Assembly: GCA_937910685.1 (NCBI GenBank)
Contig: CALEMP010000113.1
Location: 1 to 40,000 of the forward strand
Reading direction: 5' to 3'
DNA length: 40,000 nt
Origin: an uncultured bacterium
Lineage (GTDB): Bacteria > Planctomycetota > UBA1135 > GCA-002686595
A program made the translations under genes and the position numbers. How positions within the stretch are numbered: the first letter of the stretch is position 1; each line of letters begins with the position of its first letter. This document shows positions 1 through 7,300 of this stretch, piece by piece. Under the pieces are notes generated by a model. It had not been told where the DNA came from. It worked only from the letters and a program-made list of their open reading frames with translations, and searched no databases.

Positions 1-1070
1 AAGGGGTTGGCACCGAGGACCGCGGCAGCGGCTGTTGCACAGTCATCGCCGGGGGCAGGGCCACCGAGATTGGTGATCGTGAGATCACCGACAATTACGC
101 CAGTAGCGCCAAAAGCGCCAGCCTGGACCAGAACCGTTTGACCGGTGGTCAACGCCACAGTCACGCTGCTTTGAAGACCACAGGAGTCATCGTTGGAACC
201 GAGGCAAACCAAGGCGCCGCAGGCGCCGTCGAAGACAGCAATCTTGCTGTCGCCAGTGGCGGCACAGAGGTCAAAGGAGTGATTTGCATCGCTCGCAGCG
301 GTGAAGGAGTACCAATGGTCCATGTTGACACTGGTACAGCCTGCTTCGCCACTGGTGGTAGCAGCACTGGTGTCGATGGCGTTGGCACCTTCAACCGCGG
401 AAAACGCGGTAGTGCAGTCGTCGCCGGCGGCGGTACAGTTGTTGGCCGCGTTTGGGGTGTTGGTGGTAAGGTCACTGAATGACCCAACCGTCCAGACGCC
501 AGCGCAAGTCCAACCGGTGGCGGGCACGAAGGTGCCGTCAGGGCCGATGGAGTGGGTGCCATAAACTAGGTCGCCCGTACCAACGCTTTCGATGATCGAC
601 AGGGAGTAGGTAATGGTTCCGGTGAGGGCATCGAGGACGCCGTCATCATTGGTGTCGAGGTCGTCGCCGACCGCGCCCAGGAAGGAGTCGATGAGCATGT
701 AAGTGACGTTGTCACTGTTTTCAAAGTTCATGGAGTCGTCAACCAAGTCGGCAACGCCGAGGGTAAAGGTGCTCTTGGCCAAGACAAAGTACCCGTTGGC
801 GTCGATGACGAAACCGGTCAAGTCTACGGCTGTTTCCACTACGCCGCTGCCAGCTGAGCCATCTCCAAGGATGACGAAGGACAAACCGCTGAGGTCTTGA
901 CCGGCAAAACCGGTTAGCTCGACGAATTCCTCAGTGTCTGTGCCGCCCATGTCCAGGCGGAACTCGCTGAGTTCGACGGGGGTACCGCCATCACTGTTGG
1001 TGTGGGCCGAAGCCCCATTGAAGCCGGCGAGCACAAAGAGGCCGCCCAGCAGAAGGGAAATTGATTTCAT
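1..1070 (-). CDS. Secreted lamin-tail / repeat-domain protein, C-terminus cut by window edge
   Basis: Reading the minus strand from an ATG at 1070 gives 356 codons open to the window edge, so the C-terminus is missing. Residues 1-22 form a signal peptide (short charged start, LLLGGLFVLAGF core, ASA cleavage site). Residues about 30-130 look like a lamin-tail (LTD) fold: ELSEFRLDMGG, EEFVELTGF, LSGLSFVILGD, GYFVLAKS. From about 210 follows a Cys-rich beta domain resembling bacterial pre-peptidase C-terminal (PPC) domains, with the phrases GDDCTTAFSAVEGAN, DHWYSF and GQTVLVQAG. Just before the edge GDDCATAAAAVLGAN restarts the same pattern, so at least a second copy probably follows. Such proteins are exported to the periplasm or surface; no catalytic residues are visible. 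No strong Shine-Dalgarno precedes the start. Family assignment is by eye; function unknown. Confidence 0.8.
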   Translation of the reverse strand, partial: MKSISLLLGGLFVLAGFNGASAHTNSDGGTPVELSEFRLDMGGTDTEEFVELTGFAGQDLSGLSFVILGDGSAGSGVVETAVDLTGFVIDANGYFVLAKSTFTLGVADLVDDSMNFENSDNVTYMLIDSFLGAVGDDLDTNDDGVLDALTGTITYSLSIIESVGTGDLVYGTHSIGPDGTFVPATGWTCAGVWTVGSFSDLTTNTPNAANNCTAAGDDCTTAFSAVEGANAIDTSAATTSGEAGCTSVNMDHWYSFTAASDANHSFDLCAATGDSKIAVFDGACGALVCLGSNDDSCGLQSSVTVALTTGQTVLVQAGAFGATGVIVGDLTITNLGGPAPGDDCATAAAAVLGANP

Positions 1071-1485
1071 TGGAACAAAATGGAAGAGAAAAAAGAGATC
1101 ACCGCCAAAGGTGGCGGGGGAAGTTGTTCGCTTGAGCGTAGCGAGCCGCTGTGTTTTAGGGGGTAAAGGCGCGTATTTGTGGGCAATTTTCTTTGAAGTC
1201 GCAACTGCTGGGGAGCTGCCTAGGCGTTAGGGGCGCCCCCGTTACAATGTTGCATTGCGGAGGAGGGCCCCGAAGAAGCCTTACGGGGCCCTTGGTAGCA
1301 ACATCTGAGCCTCCAGGATGGGGCCTAGTGCCCATTCCCAGGTCACGCCCGAGTTCGAACCTCAGAAGTTTTGAACTGTGCGGTTTCCGAACGCTCCCTG
1401 GTGGGTAGGCTCCTTGCGTGAGCGGATTCGCACAAAACCCGCAGCGGTGGACCCCAGAGTGGTCTAAAGGATCCTACAGCCGACC
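1071..1485. other. Intergenic region between divergent genes
   Basis: This 415-bp gap must hold the promoters of the secreted protein (minus) and of the sigma54 activator (plus). A 6-bp hairpin (CCGCCA / TGGCGG, 1102-1117) lies in the likely 5' leader of the minus gene. A perfect 9-bp inverted repeat is at 1264-1292. I found no convincing -35/-10 pair on either strand, and short ORFs here lack coding character. Confidence 0.5.
1264..1292. other. Inverted repeat (9-bp stem, 11-nt loop)
   Basis: AGGGCCCCG at 1264-1272 is the exact reverse complement of CGGGGCCCT at 1284-1292. No T-tract follows on either strand, so it is not a canonical intrinsic terminator. It lies about 190 bp before the activator gene. 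Confidence 0.5.
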
Positions 1486-3462
1486 ATGAGCATGCACTGG
1501 AAAATCAACGAGGGGGGTGTGGAACGCACCCTAGAGATGGGAACCGAGCCCCTGACCATGGGTCGCGCCCCTGGAAACAGTCTGCAAGTCCATGACACCC
1601 GGGTCTCCCGGGAGCACTGCCGAATTGAAAGGCGCGGAAAGGAATGGTGGGTCGTGGACCTGGGCTCATCCAATGGGACTCGGGTCAATGGGACCCGGGT
1701 GGACCGGCAGTGCCTGAATGAGGGGGACGAAGTGGCGGTTGGGTCCGTGCGGCTGACCCTGGAGGGCAACGCCCCTGGTGGGGCCGTCCTGGGTCTGGGG
1801 ACACTGATCCAGGACGGCCAAAGCAGCGAAGGTGATCTGGCGGTGTTCGCCCGCCTGATCCGAGAGTTGGCGCGTGAGACCGACCCGGGCCCTCTGCTTC
1901 GCCAAATCGTGGACTCGGCGATTTCCCTAGTGGGCAGTGAGCGTGGCTTCTTGATGCTCGCCAGTCCCGAGGCCAGTGGGTCTTCTGCGGAGGGCCAAGA
2001 TCCCAGCAAGTGGCAAGTGCATGTGGCTCGAAATTTCAATCAAGAGGACATTCCCGTGCCTCGCACTCGGGTTTCCATGGGGATCATCGGCAAGGTCATC
2101 CAGGAAGGGCGCGCCCTCTTGACCGTTGATGCGGGGCAAGACGAGCGTTTGACCAACATGGCTTCGGTGGAGGAACTGCGCTTGCGCTCGGTGCTTTGCG
2201 TGCCGATCCCGGGGGAGGTGAGCGTCAGGGGGCTCATCTACTTGGACAACCGCATGCAGATGGGGGCTTTTGAGAACCGGGACCTCGAGTTGGCGGGGCT
2301 CTTCGCGGCGCAGGCATCGGTGGCCATTCGCACGGCGCGCTTGATTGGTCGCTTGCGCGACCAGAACCAACGCCTTGAGGTGTCCTCCAAGGCGATCGAG
2401 CACTTGAACGATCAACTCGGGCGCAAGGTGCGGGACCGGGAAGGGGAGTTGTCTGTGGCGCGCAAGGAACTGGGGCGCGAGCGCGGTCGTCATGATCGCT
2501 CGGGCATCGTTGGTTCTTCCGATGCCATGAAGCGAGTCTTTGACCAACTCGAGCGGATCATGGACTCGGAGCTCCCGGTTTTGATCGCGGGGGAATCCGG
2601 CACGGGTAAGGAACTCATCGCTAGGGCGATCTGCTTCAATAGTCCCCGCAAGAAGGGTCCGTTCGTCAGCGAAAACTGCGCCGCCTTGCCGGATTCCCTG
2701 CTCGAGTCCGAGCTCTTCGGACATGTGCGCGGCGCATTCACGGGGGCCTACAAGGATAAGCGAGGTTTGTTGGAGCAGGCCCACGGGGGAACCCTGTTCC
2801 TGGACGAAGTGGGGGACATGAGCCCCGAAATGCAAAAGAAGATCCTGCGCGTGTTGCAGGAGGGCGAAGTGCGCTTGGTGGGGTCGGACAAGGTACTCAA
2901 GGTGGATGTACGCATCCTTGCCGCATCGAACCGGGACCTGGAGGCCATGGTGCGTGAGGGCTCATTCCGGGAAGACCTCTACTATCGCTTGGCCGTGTTA
3001 CGGGTTGATCTTCCGCCCCTCCGGGATCGCGGAGATGACGTGCCCCTGTTGGCCGAGAGCCTCCTGGGGCGAGCCTCACGGGAAGCCGGTAAACCTGCTC
3101 CGGAATTGCCCCATGAAGTGCAAGCGGCGCTTGCTCGACATAATTGGCCGGGCAATGTGCGTGAGCTGGAAAACGAGATGCGACGGCTCGTGGTATTGGC
3201 CTCGGGTGTGGCTCAGATCAGCGACCTTTCCCCATCGATTCTCAAGAGCTCGGGCCCATCGCAATTTGCCGACCCGATGGGGACAAGTGAAGACCCAGGA
3301 GACATCAAGCTCGCCGTGGCGGACCTGGAGCGGCGCTCCATCGAGGCTGCCCTAACCCAATCTGCGGGCAACAAGAGCAAGGCGGCGCGCACCCTTGGGA
3401 TCAGCCGTTTTGCTTTGCAGCGCAAGCTGGAAAAATACAATATTTCGAAGGCGGACGACTGA
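1486..3462 (+). CDS. Sigma54-dependent transcriptional activator, FHA-GAF-AAA+-Fis
   Basis: A 658-residue enhancer-binding regulator. Residues about 24-86 are an FHA phosphothreonine-binding domain (GRAPGN, SREHCRIE, DLGSSNGTRVNG). Residues about 116-285 form a GAF sensor domain, followed by a helical linker to about 335. The AAA+ domain contains Walker A GESGTGKE (369-376), the sigma54-contact loop GAFTGA (416-421), Walker B GGTLFLDE (434-441) and WPGNVRELEN (554-563). A Fis-type helix-turn-helix ends the protein (about 618-652, NKSKAARTLGISR). It should drive open-complex formation at sigma54 promoters. The FHA domain suggests that phosphoproteins made by Ser/Thr kinases control it; a large kinase lies at 14630, but a direct link is inference. 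There is no response-regulator receiver domain. ATG 1486 is followed by a second in-frame ATG at 1492; neither has a strong ribosome site. Confidence 0.95.
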   Translation: MSMHWKINEGGVERTLEMGTEPLTMGRAPGNSLQVHDTRVSREHCRIERRGKEWWVVDLGSSNGTRVNGTRVDRQCLNEGDEVAVGSVRLTLEGNAPGGAVLGLGTLIQDGQSSEGDLAVFARLIRELARETDPGPLLRQIVDSAISLVGSERGFLMLASPEASGSSAEGQDPSKWQVHVARNFNQEDIPVPRTRVSMGIIGKVIQEGRALLTVDAGQDERLTNMASVEELRLRSVLCVPIPGEVSVRGLIYLDNRMQMGAFENRDLELAGLFAAQASVAIRTARLIGRLRDQNQRLEVSSKAIEHLNDQLGRKVRDREGELSVARKELGRERGRHDRSGIVGSSDAMKRVFDQLERIMDSELPVLIAGESGTGKELIARAICFNSPRKKGPFVSENCAALPDSLLESELFGHVRGAFTGAYKDKRGLLEQAHGGTLFLDEVGDMSPEMQKKILRVLQEGEVRLVGSDKVLKVDVRILAASNRDLEAMVREGSFREDLYYRLAVLRVDLPPLRDRGDDVPLLAESLLGRASREAGKPAPELPHEVQAALARHNWPGNVRELENEMRRLVVLASGVAQISDLSPSILKSSGPSQFADPMGTSEDPGDIKLAVADLERRSIEAALTQSAGNKSKAARTLGISRFALQRKLEKYNISKADD

Positions 3463-3489
3463 CCGCCGCGACGCAATCCGCAAGCGGGT

Positions 3490-4614
3490 TCACTGGAAGG
3501 TGATGCGCGTGGGCAAGGAGAAATTCGTCGTGGCTCCGCCCATGTCATCCCGGTACCAGACTTGGAAGTTCCAAGTCTCTCCCGTCTGCACCGCCGTGCT
3601 GGTAGGGCGTGTGGGCATGTTCGTTAGATCCACATCGTGATCCACTCGGCCGCTGCCATCCGCAAAGGACATGGAATCGCGAAAGACCGCCAGGTACCCG
3701 ATCACGCACTGGAAGCCGACGGTCCCATTGATGGGGGGCAGGAACGCTGCTGCCTGGGAGGCAATCAAGAGGGCCGGTTGACCCGGGGGCAGGCCCTCGG
3801 TGGCCAAGAGAGCATGTCCGGTGGAGACCGTGCCGGATCCAAAGGACAGGGTTTCTGCCGATTGACCGGTCGAGTTCACTACGGACACGCAGTACGCAGT
3901 TCCCGTGTCCCGGGTGCCGCGGGATGCGAGGCCGGTGAAGGGGCCGTCGTAGAGCCAGAACTTGTGGGTTGCTAGGCCCGTGACCGGATCGAGTTGCAGC
4001 AGCTGGGAGGTGGGGCCAGCGACTCCAAAATAGTTCCCGGTATCTGGATCGCAATGCAGGTCCTCTAGGCCTGGCGAATTGTGGGCGCCAATCCATGTGC
4101 AGGCACCACTGCTGGTTTCGATCGCCCACAAGCTGAGACTATCTGTTCCCACCAAACGATCCCGGTTCACGTCGTAGTCGAGGCCTTTGATTTGGCCCAT
4201 GGTGACCCAGGGATTTGTGCTATAGAGTTGCCCGACGACCACCGTGTGCCCACTGTCATGATTGATCTGCACCAGGTTTGAGCCGCTGGTTCCCCAGAGC
4301 TCCCGGCGCGCCTCGTCAAAGGCTAATTCGCGAACCCCGCCGCCCATTGAACCTAGGGCCTGGAAACTCCAATTATCCAAATTGACCAACAGCAAAAGGT
4401 CGAGCAAGGGCGTCCGGGCAAAGACCAAGTTCTCTTCGACTCCATCCGTGGCACCTTCGATGCCAACCATGTTCAGTACATGGTTCGTGTCACCGTTGGC
4501 GGTGTTGATCTCGAAGGCTCCATCTGATCCCACGCCCACGAGCACTTGTCCGGTGCTGGGAGCGGTGAGGGGGAGACAAGCCAACAGAAGGCAAGAGGGG
4601 AATCGTGCTCGCAT
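3490..4614 (-). CDS. Secreted propeller-like protein of unknown function
   Basis: A 374-residue protein with a clear signal peptide (MRARFPSCLLLACLPLTAPS, cleavage near STGQ). The body has repeated short beta-strand phrases such as REELAFDEARREL-like VRELAFDEARRELWG, GLDYDVNRDRLVG and LHCDPDTGNYFG, which is the look of a beta-propeller in which each blade reports a value against time or position. The last ~110 residues (YCVSVVNSTGQSA, FQCVIG, WNFQVWYRD, TTNFS) resemble a C-terminal beta domain that I recall from many exported planctomycete proteins. No enzyme motif is seen. The gene converges on the sigma54 activator with only 27 bp between stop codons and no visible terminator. Function not assigned. 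Confidence 0.8.
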   Translation of the reverse strand: MRARFPSCLLLACLPLTAPSTGQVLVGVGSDGAFEINTANGDTNHVLNMVGIEGATDGVEENLVFARTPLLDLLLLVNLDNWSFQALGSMGGGVRELAFDEARRELWGTSGSNLVQINHDSGHTVVVGQLYSTNPWVTMGQIKGLDYDVNRDRLVGTDSLSLWAIETSSGACTWIGAHNSPGLEDLHCDPDTGNYFGVAGPTSQLLQLDPVTGLATHKFWLYDGPFTGLASRGTRDTGTAYCVSVVNSTGQSAETLSFGSGTVSTGHALLATEGLPPGQPALLIASQAAAFLPPINGTVGFQCVIGYLAVFRDSMSFADGSGRVDHDVDLTNMPTRPTSTAVQTGETWNFQVWYRDDMGGATTNFSLPTRITFQ

Positions 4615-4970
4615 GGGTGTTTGTTTTGGTTAGGTGTGGAAGGGGTTCACCCCTCACATCGGTATGCGCTTTGAATGTCCGGAGCGCGCGGATCCCAAAA
4701 GCTCATAGGGCGTCCCACCCGTGGGATTGGGGCTGTTGACGTAGCCAAGGGAAGGAACCTGCAAAGCTGAGGGGTGAACGTTTGGAAACCTCGCGCGGGT
4801 CCCTGGGGAGGGCGGGCTCCAGCCAGGCGGCGAGCAGGGCAGAGGCGCTTGATTTGCCGGCCCATCTTCAGAATCAGCATGCTCTTGGGGACAATCCTTA
4901 CTCCGTACAAGCCTCGGAGGTCGCCGGCGGTTAGCATCTGCGCCCCTGCCCTAAAGCAGCCCCTCTCCCC
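4615..4970. other. Intergenic region between divergent genes
   Basis: A 356-bp gap between the secreted protein (minus) and selB (plus). It contains a small inverted repeat GGGGTTCACCCC (4643-4654) near the minus-strand start and a TTAGCAT box (4931-4937) that could be a -10 for selB, with no clear -35. Overlapping short ORFs on both strands look like chance. I looked for a tRNA-Sec (selC) here on both strands and did not find one. Confidence 0.45.
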
Positions 4971-6884
4971 GTGAAGATTCAGCCCATAATCATCGGCACC
5001 GCTGGTCACATCGACCACGGTAAGTCCTCCCTCGTACGCGTCCTGACCGGCACCGATCCCGACCGTTGGGCCGAAGAAAAAGAGCGCGGCATGACCATTG
5101 ATTTAGGTTTTGCGCGCATGACCCTGCCCGATGGGCGTCAGGTGGGACTGGTGGATGTGCCGGGGCACGAGCGTTTTCTGCGGAACATGGTGGCCGGGGC
5201 CACGGGCATTGACTTGGTCTTGTTGGTGGTGGCTGCGGATGACGGGGTGATGCCTCAGACCCGGGAGCACTTGGAGATCATGGATCTCCTTGGCGTTCGG
5301 GAAGGAATGCTGGTGCTCAACAAGATCGACCTGGTGGATGAGGAGATGGCCGATCTGGCTGCTGAAGAATTGCGCGAGGTGACCCAGGGAACTTTCTTGG
5401 AGGACGCTCCCCTCTTGCGGCTATCCGCCACCACGGGGCAAGGGGTCGATGCGTTCCGGGAGCAGCTCCACGAACGGGCAAGTGCCCTTCAGCCACGCCA
5501 AGCGGACGGTGTCTTTCGCATGCCGGTCCAGCGGGTTTTTAGCGCCAAGGGTTTTGGCACGATTTTGACAGGCATCCCAATCTCTGGCAGCGTCAATACT
5601 GGGGACATCCTCGAAGTTCTGCCTAAAGGGGGGAAGGGGAAAATCCGCGGGTTGCAGGCCTATCACGAGGGCACCGATCACGCCCGGGCGGGGCACTCCA
5701 CTGCGGTCAACCTGAGTGATGTGGATCACAAGCAAGTGGCCCGCGGGGCGGTCCTCGCGACTCCAGGGTACTTTCATGCCCAAAGCATGTTGGGCGCTTC
5801 CCTTCGCCTCCTGCCCAGCACTCCCCGCGGGCTCGGCAACCGCACTCCGATTCGCCTGCACATTGGCACCGCCGAAGTCCTAGGCGAAGTCATTCTGCTC
5901 GATGAGGAACAACTGGAGCCGGGCGCGGGTGGTTTGATCCAGTTGCGGCTCGAATCTCCGGTGGTCTGCGCCCCCGGCGATCATTTTGTCCTGCGCCGGG
6001 CGTCCCCGGTGGAAACTTTGGGGGGCGGGGTAATCTTGGAAGAGAGCCGCTTCCGCTTGAAGCGTTTCAAGAGCTTTGTGATCGATGAACTTGTCCGTCA
6101 GGCAAAGAGTCTGGGTTCCCCCGAGGCTCTTTTGGAATCCCACTTGGTCCGGGCCCCCGAAATGTGGCTTGGCGTTGAGGACTTGACCGTGACCCTCAAG
6201 ATGCCCAAAGGAGAGGTGCGGGACTTGCTCAATATCTTGGGCGGCAAGGGGCGCACGGTGGAGCTGACCCCGGACCGCTGGATTCATCGGGAGGCTCTGG
6301 ACGTGGCTATGGACCAACTGCTGGCATCCGTCAACGCTTGGTTCAAGGACAACCCTACCCGTTCGCGCATGGACGTGCGCGACTTGCGTGCGGGCATCCA
6401 ATTCGAATCTGCGTTGACCGATCAGTTGCTTGAGCGTTTGGTGCAAGCGGGGAAATTCCAACGGGTGGGGGTCGGCATGTTGGCTCCCGCCGGACGCAAG
6501 GTCGAGTTAGATGCCGCCACCCAAGGGAGCCGGGACAAGATTCTCGATCAGCTGCGCAAGGGTGAGTGCCAGCCGCCGACCCCGCTGGAATTGGGGACGG
6601 CCCTTGGTCTGGGGGCGGACCAGGTGCAGACCGTGTTGCAACTACTGATGGACGAGGGCGAAGTGGTGCACGTGTCGCGGGATTTGTTCTTATCGAGTGT
6701 CGCCCATCAAAAAATGCGCGAAGAGGTGATCAGCAACTGCGAGCGCAATGGGGAACTCAAGATCCCCGAGCTGCGGACGGCCCTCGGGACCTCGCGCAAA
6801 TTCTTGATTCCGGTGCTGGAGAGTTTCGATACCAGCGGTCTTACCCAGCGGCGAGGCAGCACCCGGGTGCTGCGCAAGGCCTGA
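4971..6884 (+). CDS. selB: Selenocysteine-specific elongation factor SelB
   Basis: 637 residues, the usual size of bacterial SelB. The GTPase domain shows the P-loop GHIDHGKSS (12-20), switch region [10 protein letters not shown] (39-48), DVPGHE (62-67) and NKIDL (117-121). Beta-barrel domains follow, then winged-helix repeats (about 370-637) ending in the [16 protein letters not shown] phrase that marks the SECIS-binding C-terminus of SelB rather than EF-Tu or IF2. It delivers Sec-tRNA to UGA codons that carry a downstream SECIS hairpin. The start is GTG at 4971, immediately before the conserved [13 protein letters not shown]; no Shine-Dalgarno is visible. No selA, selC, selD or obvious selenoprotein lies in the window. 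The stop codon is contained in a 9-bp direct repeat flanking an inverted-repeat element that begins 2-4 bp downstream. Confidence 0.95.
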   Translation: MKIQPIIIGTAGHIDHGKSSLVRVLTGTDPDRWAEEKERGMTIDLGFARMTLPDGRQVGLVDVPGHERFLRNMVAGATGIDLVLLVVAADDGVMPQTREHLEIMDLLGVREGMLVLNKIDLVDEEMADLAAEELREVTQGTFLEDAPLLRLSATTGQGVDAFREQLHERASALQPRQADGVFRMPVQRVFSAKGFGTILTGIPISGSVNTGDILEVLPKGGKGKIRGLQAYHEGTDHARAGHSTAVNLSDVDHKQVARGAVLATPGYFHAQSMLGASLRLLPSTPRGLGNRTPIRLHIGTAEVLGEVILLDEEQLEPGAGGLIQLRLESPVVCAPGDHFVLRRASPVETLGGGVILEESRFRLKRFKSFVIDELVRQAKSLGSPEALLESHLVRAPEMWLGVEDLTVTLKMPKGEVRDLLNILGGKGRTVELTPDRWIHREALDVAMDQLLASVNAWFKDNPTRSRMDVRDLRAGIQFESALTDQLLERLVQAGKFQRVGVGMLAPAGRKVELDAATQGSRDKILDQLRKGECQPPTPLELGTALGLGADQVQTVLQLLMDEGEVVHVSRDLFLSSVAHQKMREEVISNCERNGELKIPELRTALGTSRKFLIPVLESFDTSGLTQRRGSTRVLRKA

Positions 6885-7300
6885 GCGGGTACTGGCCCCT
6901 TTCAGTGTTGAAATGGGGCTCGACTGCTGTTGGAGGTCCCTAGGCCCTCCGGTCCGGGGACTCAAGGCGCCCTGGGATCAGCTCAGAAGGGTCACTGGGA
7001 TTTCAACACCGAAAGGGGCCAGTACCCCTGAGCGGCCTTGGGGGGAATGTCTCCCCATGGGGCAATTATGGGAAGCGGGGGCCAGGGCTCGACCCGTTTT
7101 GGCCCTCCTGGGGGCCTGGAGTGCTGCCGGGGGGACACCACTCAGAGTTGAGAGACCTTTCCCTAGGCCGCTCTACGGTCATCGGCCCCAGTCTGCCGAT
7201 TGGAGGGGAAGAGAAACTGTTCCAGGGATTTTGTCCTGGGCAGGTTCCTCCTTGCGTGCCCCGCCATCATTGGCAGCCCAGATCAACCCAGAAAAGCCCC
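6885..7300. other. Intergenic region with inverted-repeat element, upstream of membrane protein
   Basis: A 416-bp gap. The first third is the 141-bp inverted-repeat element. The remainder (7036-7300) must contain the promoter of the next gene. A TTGAGA at 7149-7154 is a possible -35, but no good -10 pairs with it. The upstream part of the reading frame that could extend the next gene to a GTG at 7121 has no protein-like features. Confidence 0.45.
6887..7027. repeat. 141-bp inverted-repeat element, copy 1 (MITE-like)
   Basis: 28-nt arms at 6887-6914 and 7000-7027 are reverse complements with one mismatch; the outer end reads GGGTACTGGCCCC and the inner end TGTTGAAAT. The core is 85 nt. The same arms, with the same core length, occur at 36147-36287. 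A 9-bp direct repeat CCTGAGCGG flanks it (6880-6888 and 7027-7035), overlapping the arm ends, which suggests a target duplication made on insertion. No coding capacity. As RNA it would fold into a ~28-bp stem with a large apical loop. Confidence 0.8.

Noticed and set aside
1403..1418. Possible sigma54 promoter (GGGTAG-N5-TTGC)
   Set aside because: Spacing fits but only half of the consensus bases match; too weak to call.
1927..2835. Long open frame on the minus strand
   Set aside because: Exactly opposite the AAA+ and GAF coding region of the sigma54 activator; composition is His/Gln-rich as expected for a GC-rich antisense frame, with no motif.
4647..5018. 123-codon minus-strand frame
   Set aside because: Overlaps the start of selB and the likely promoters; no conserved motif.
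7121..7300. N-terminal extension of the membrane protein to GTG 7121
   Set aside because: The 60 added residues are Pro/Gly/His-rich without pattern, and the ATG at 7301 begins the acidic motif-bearing region.
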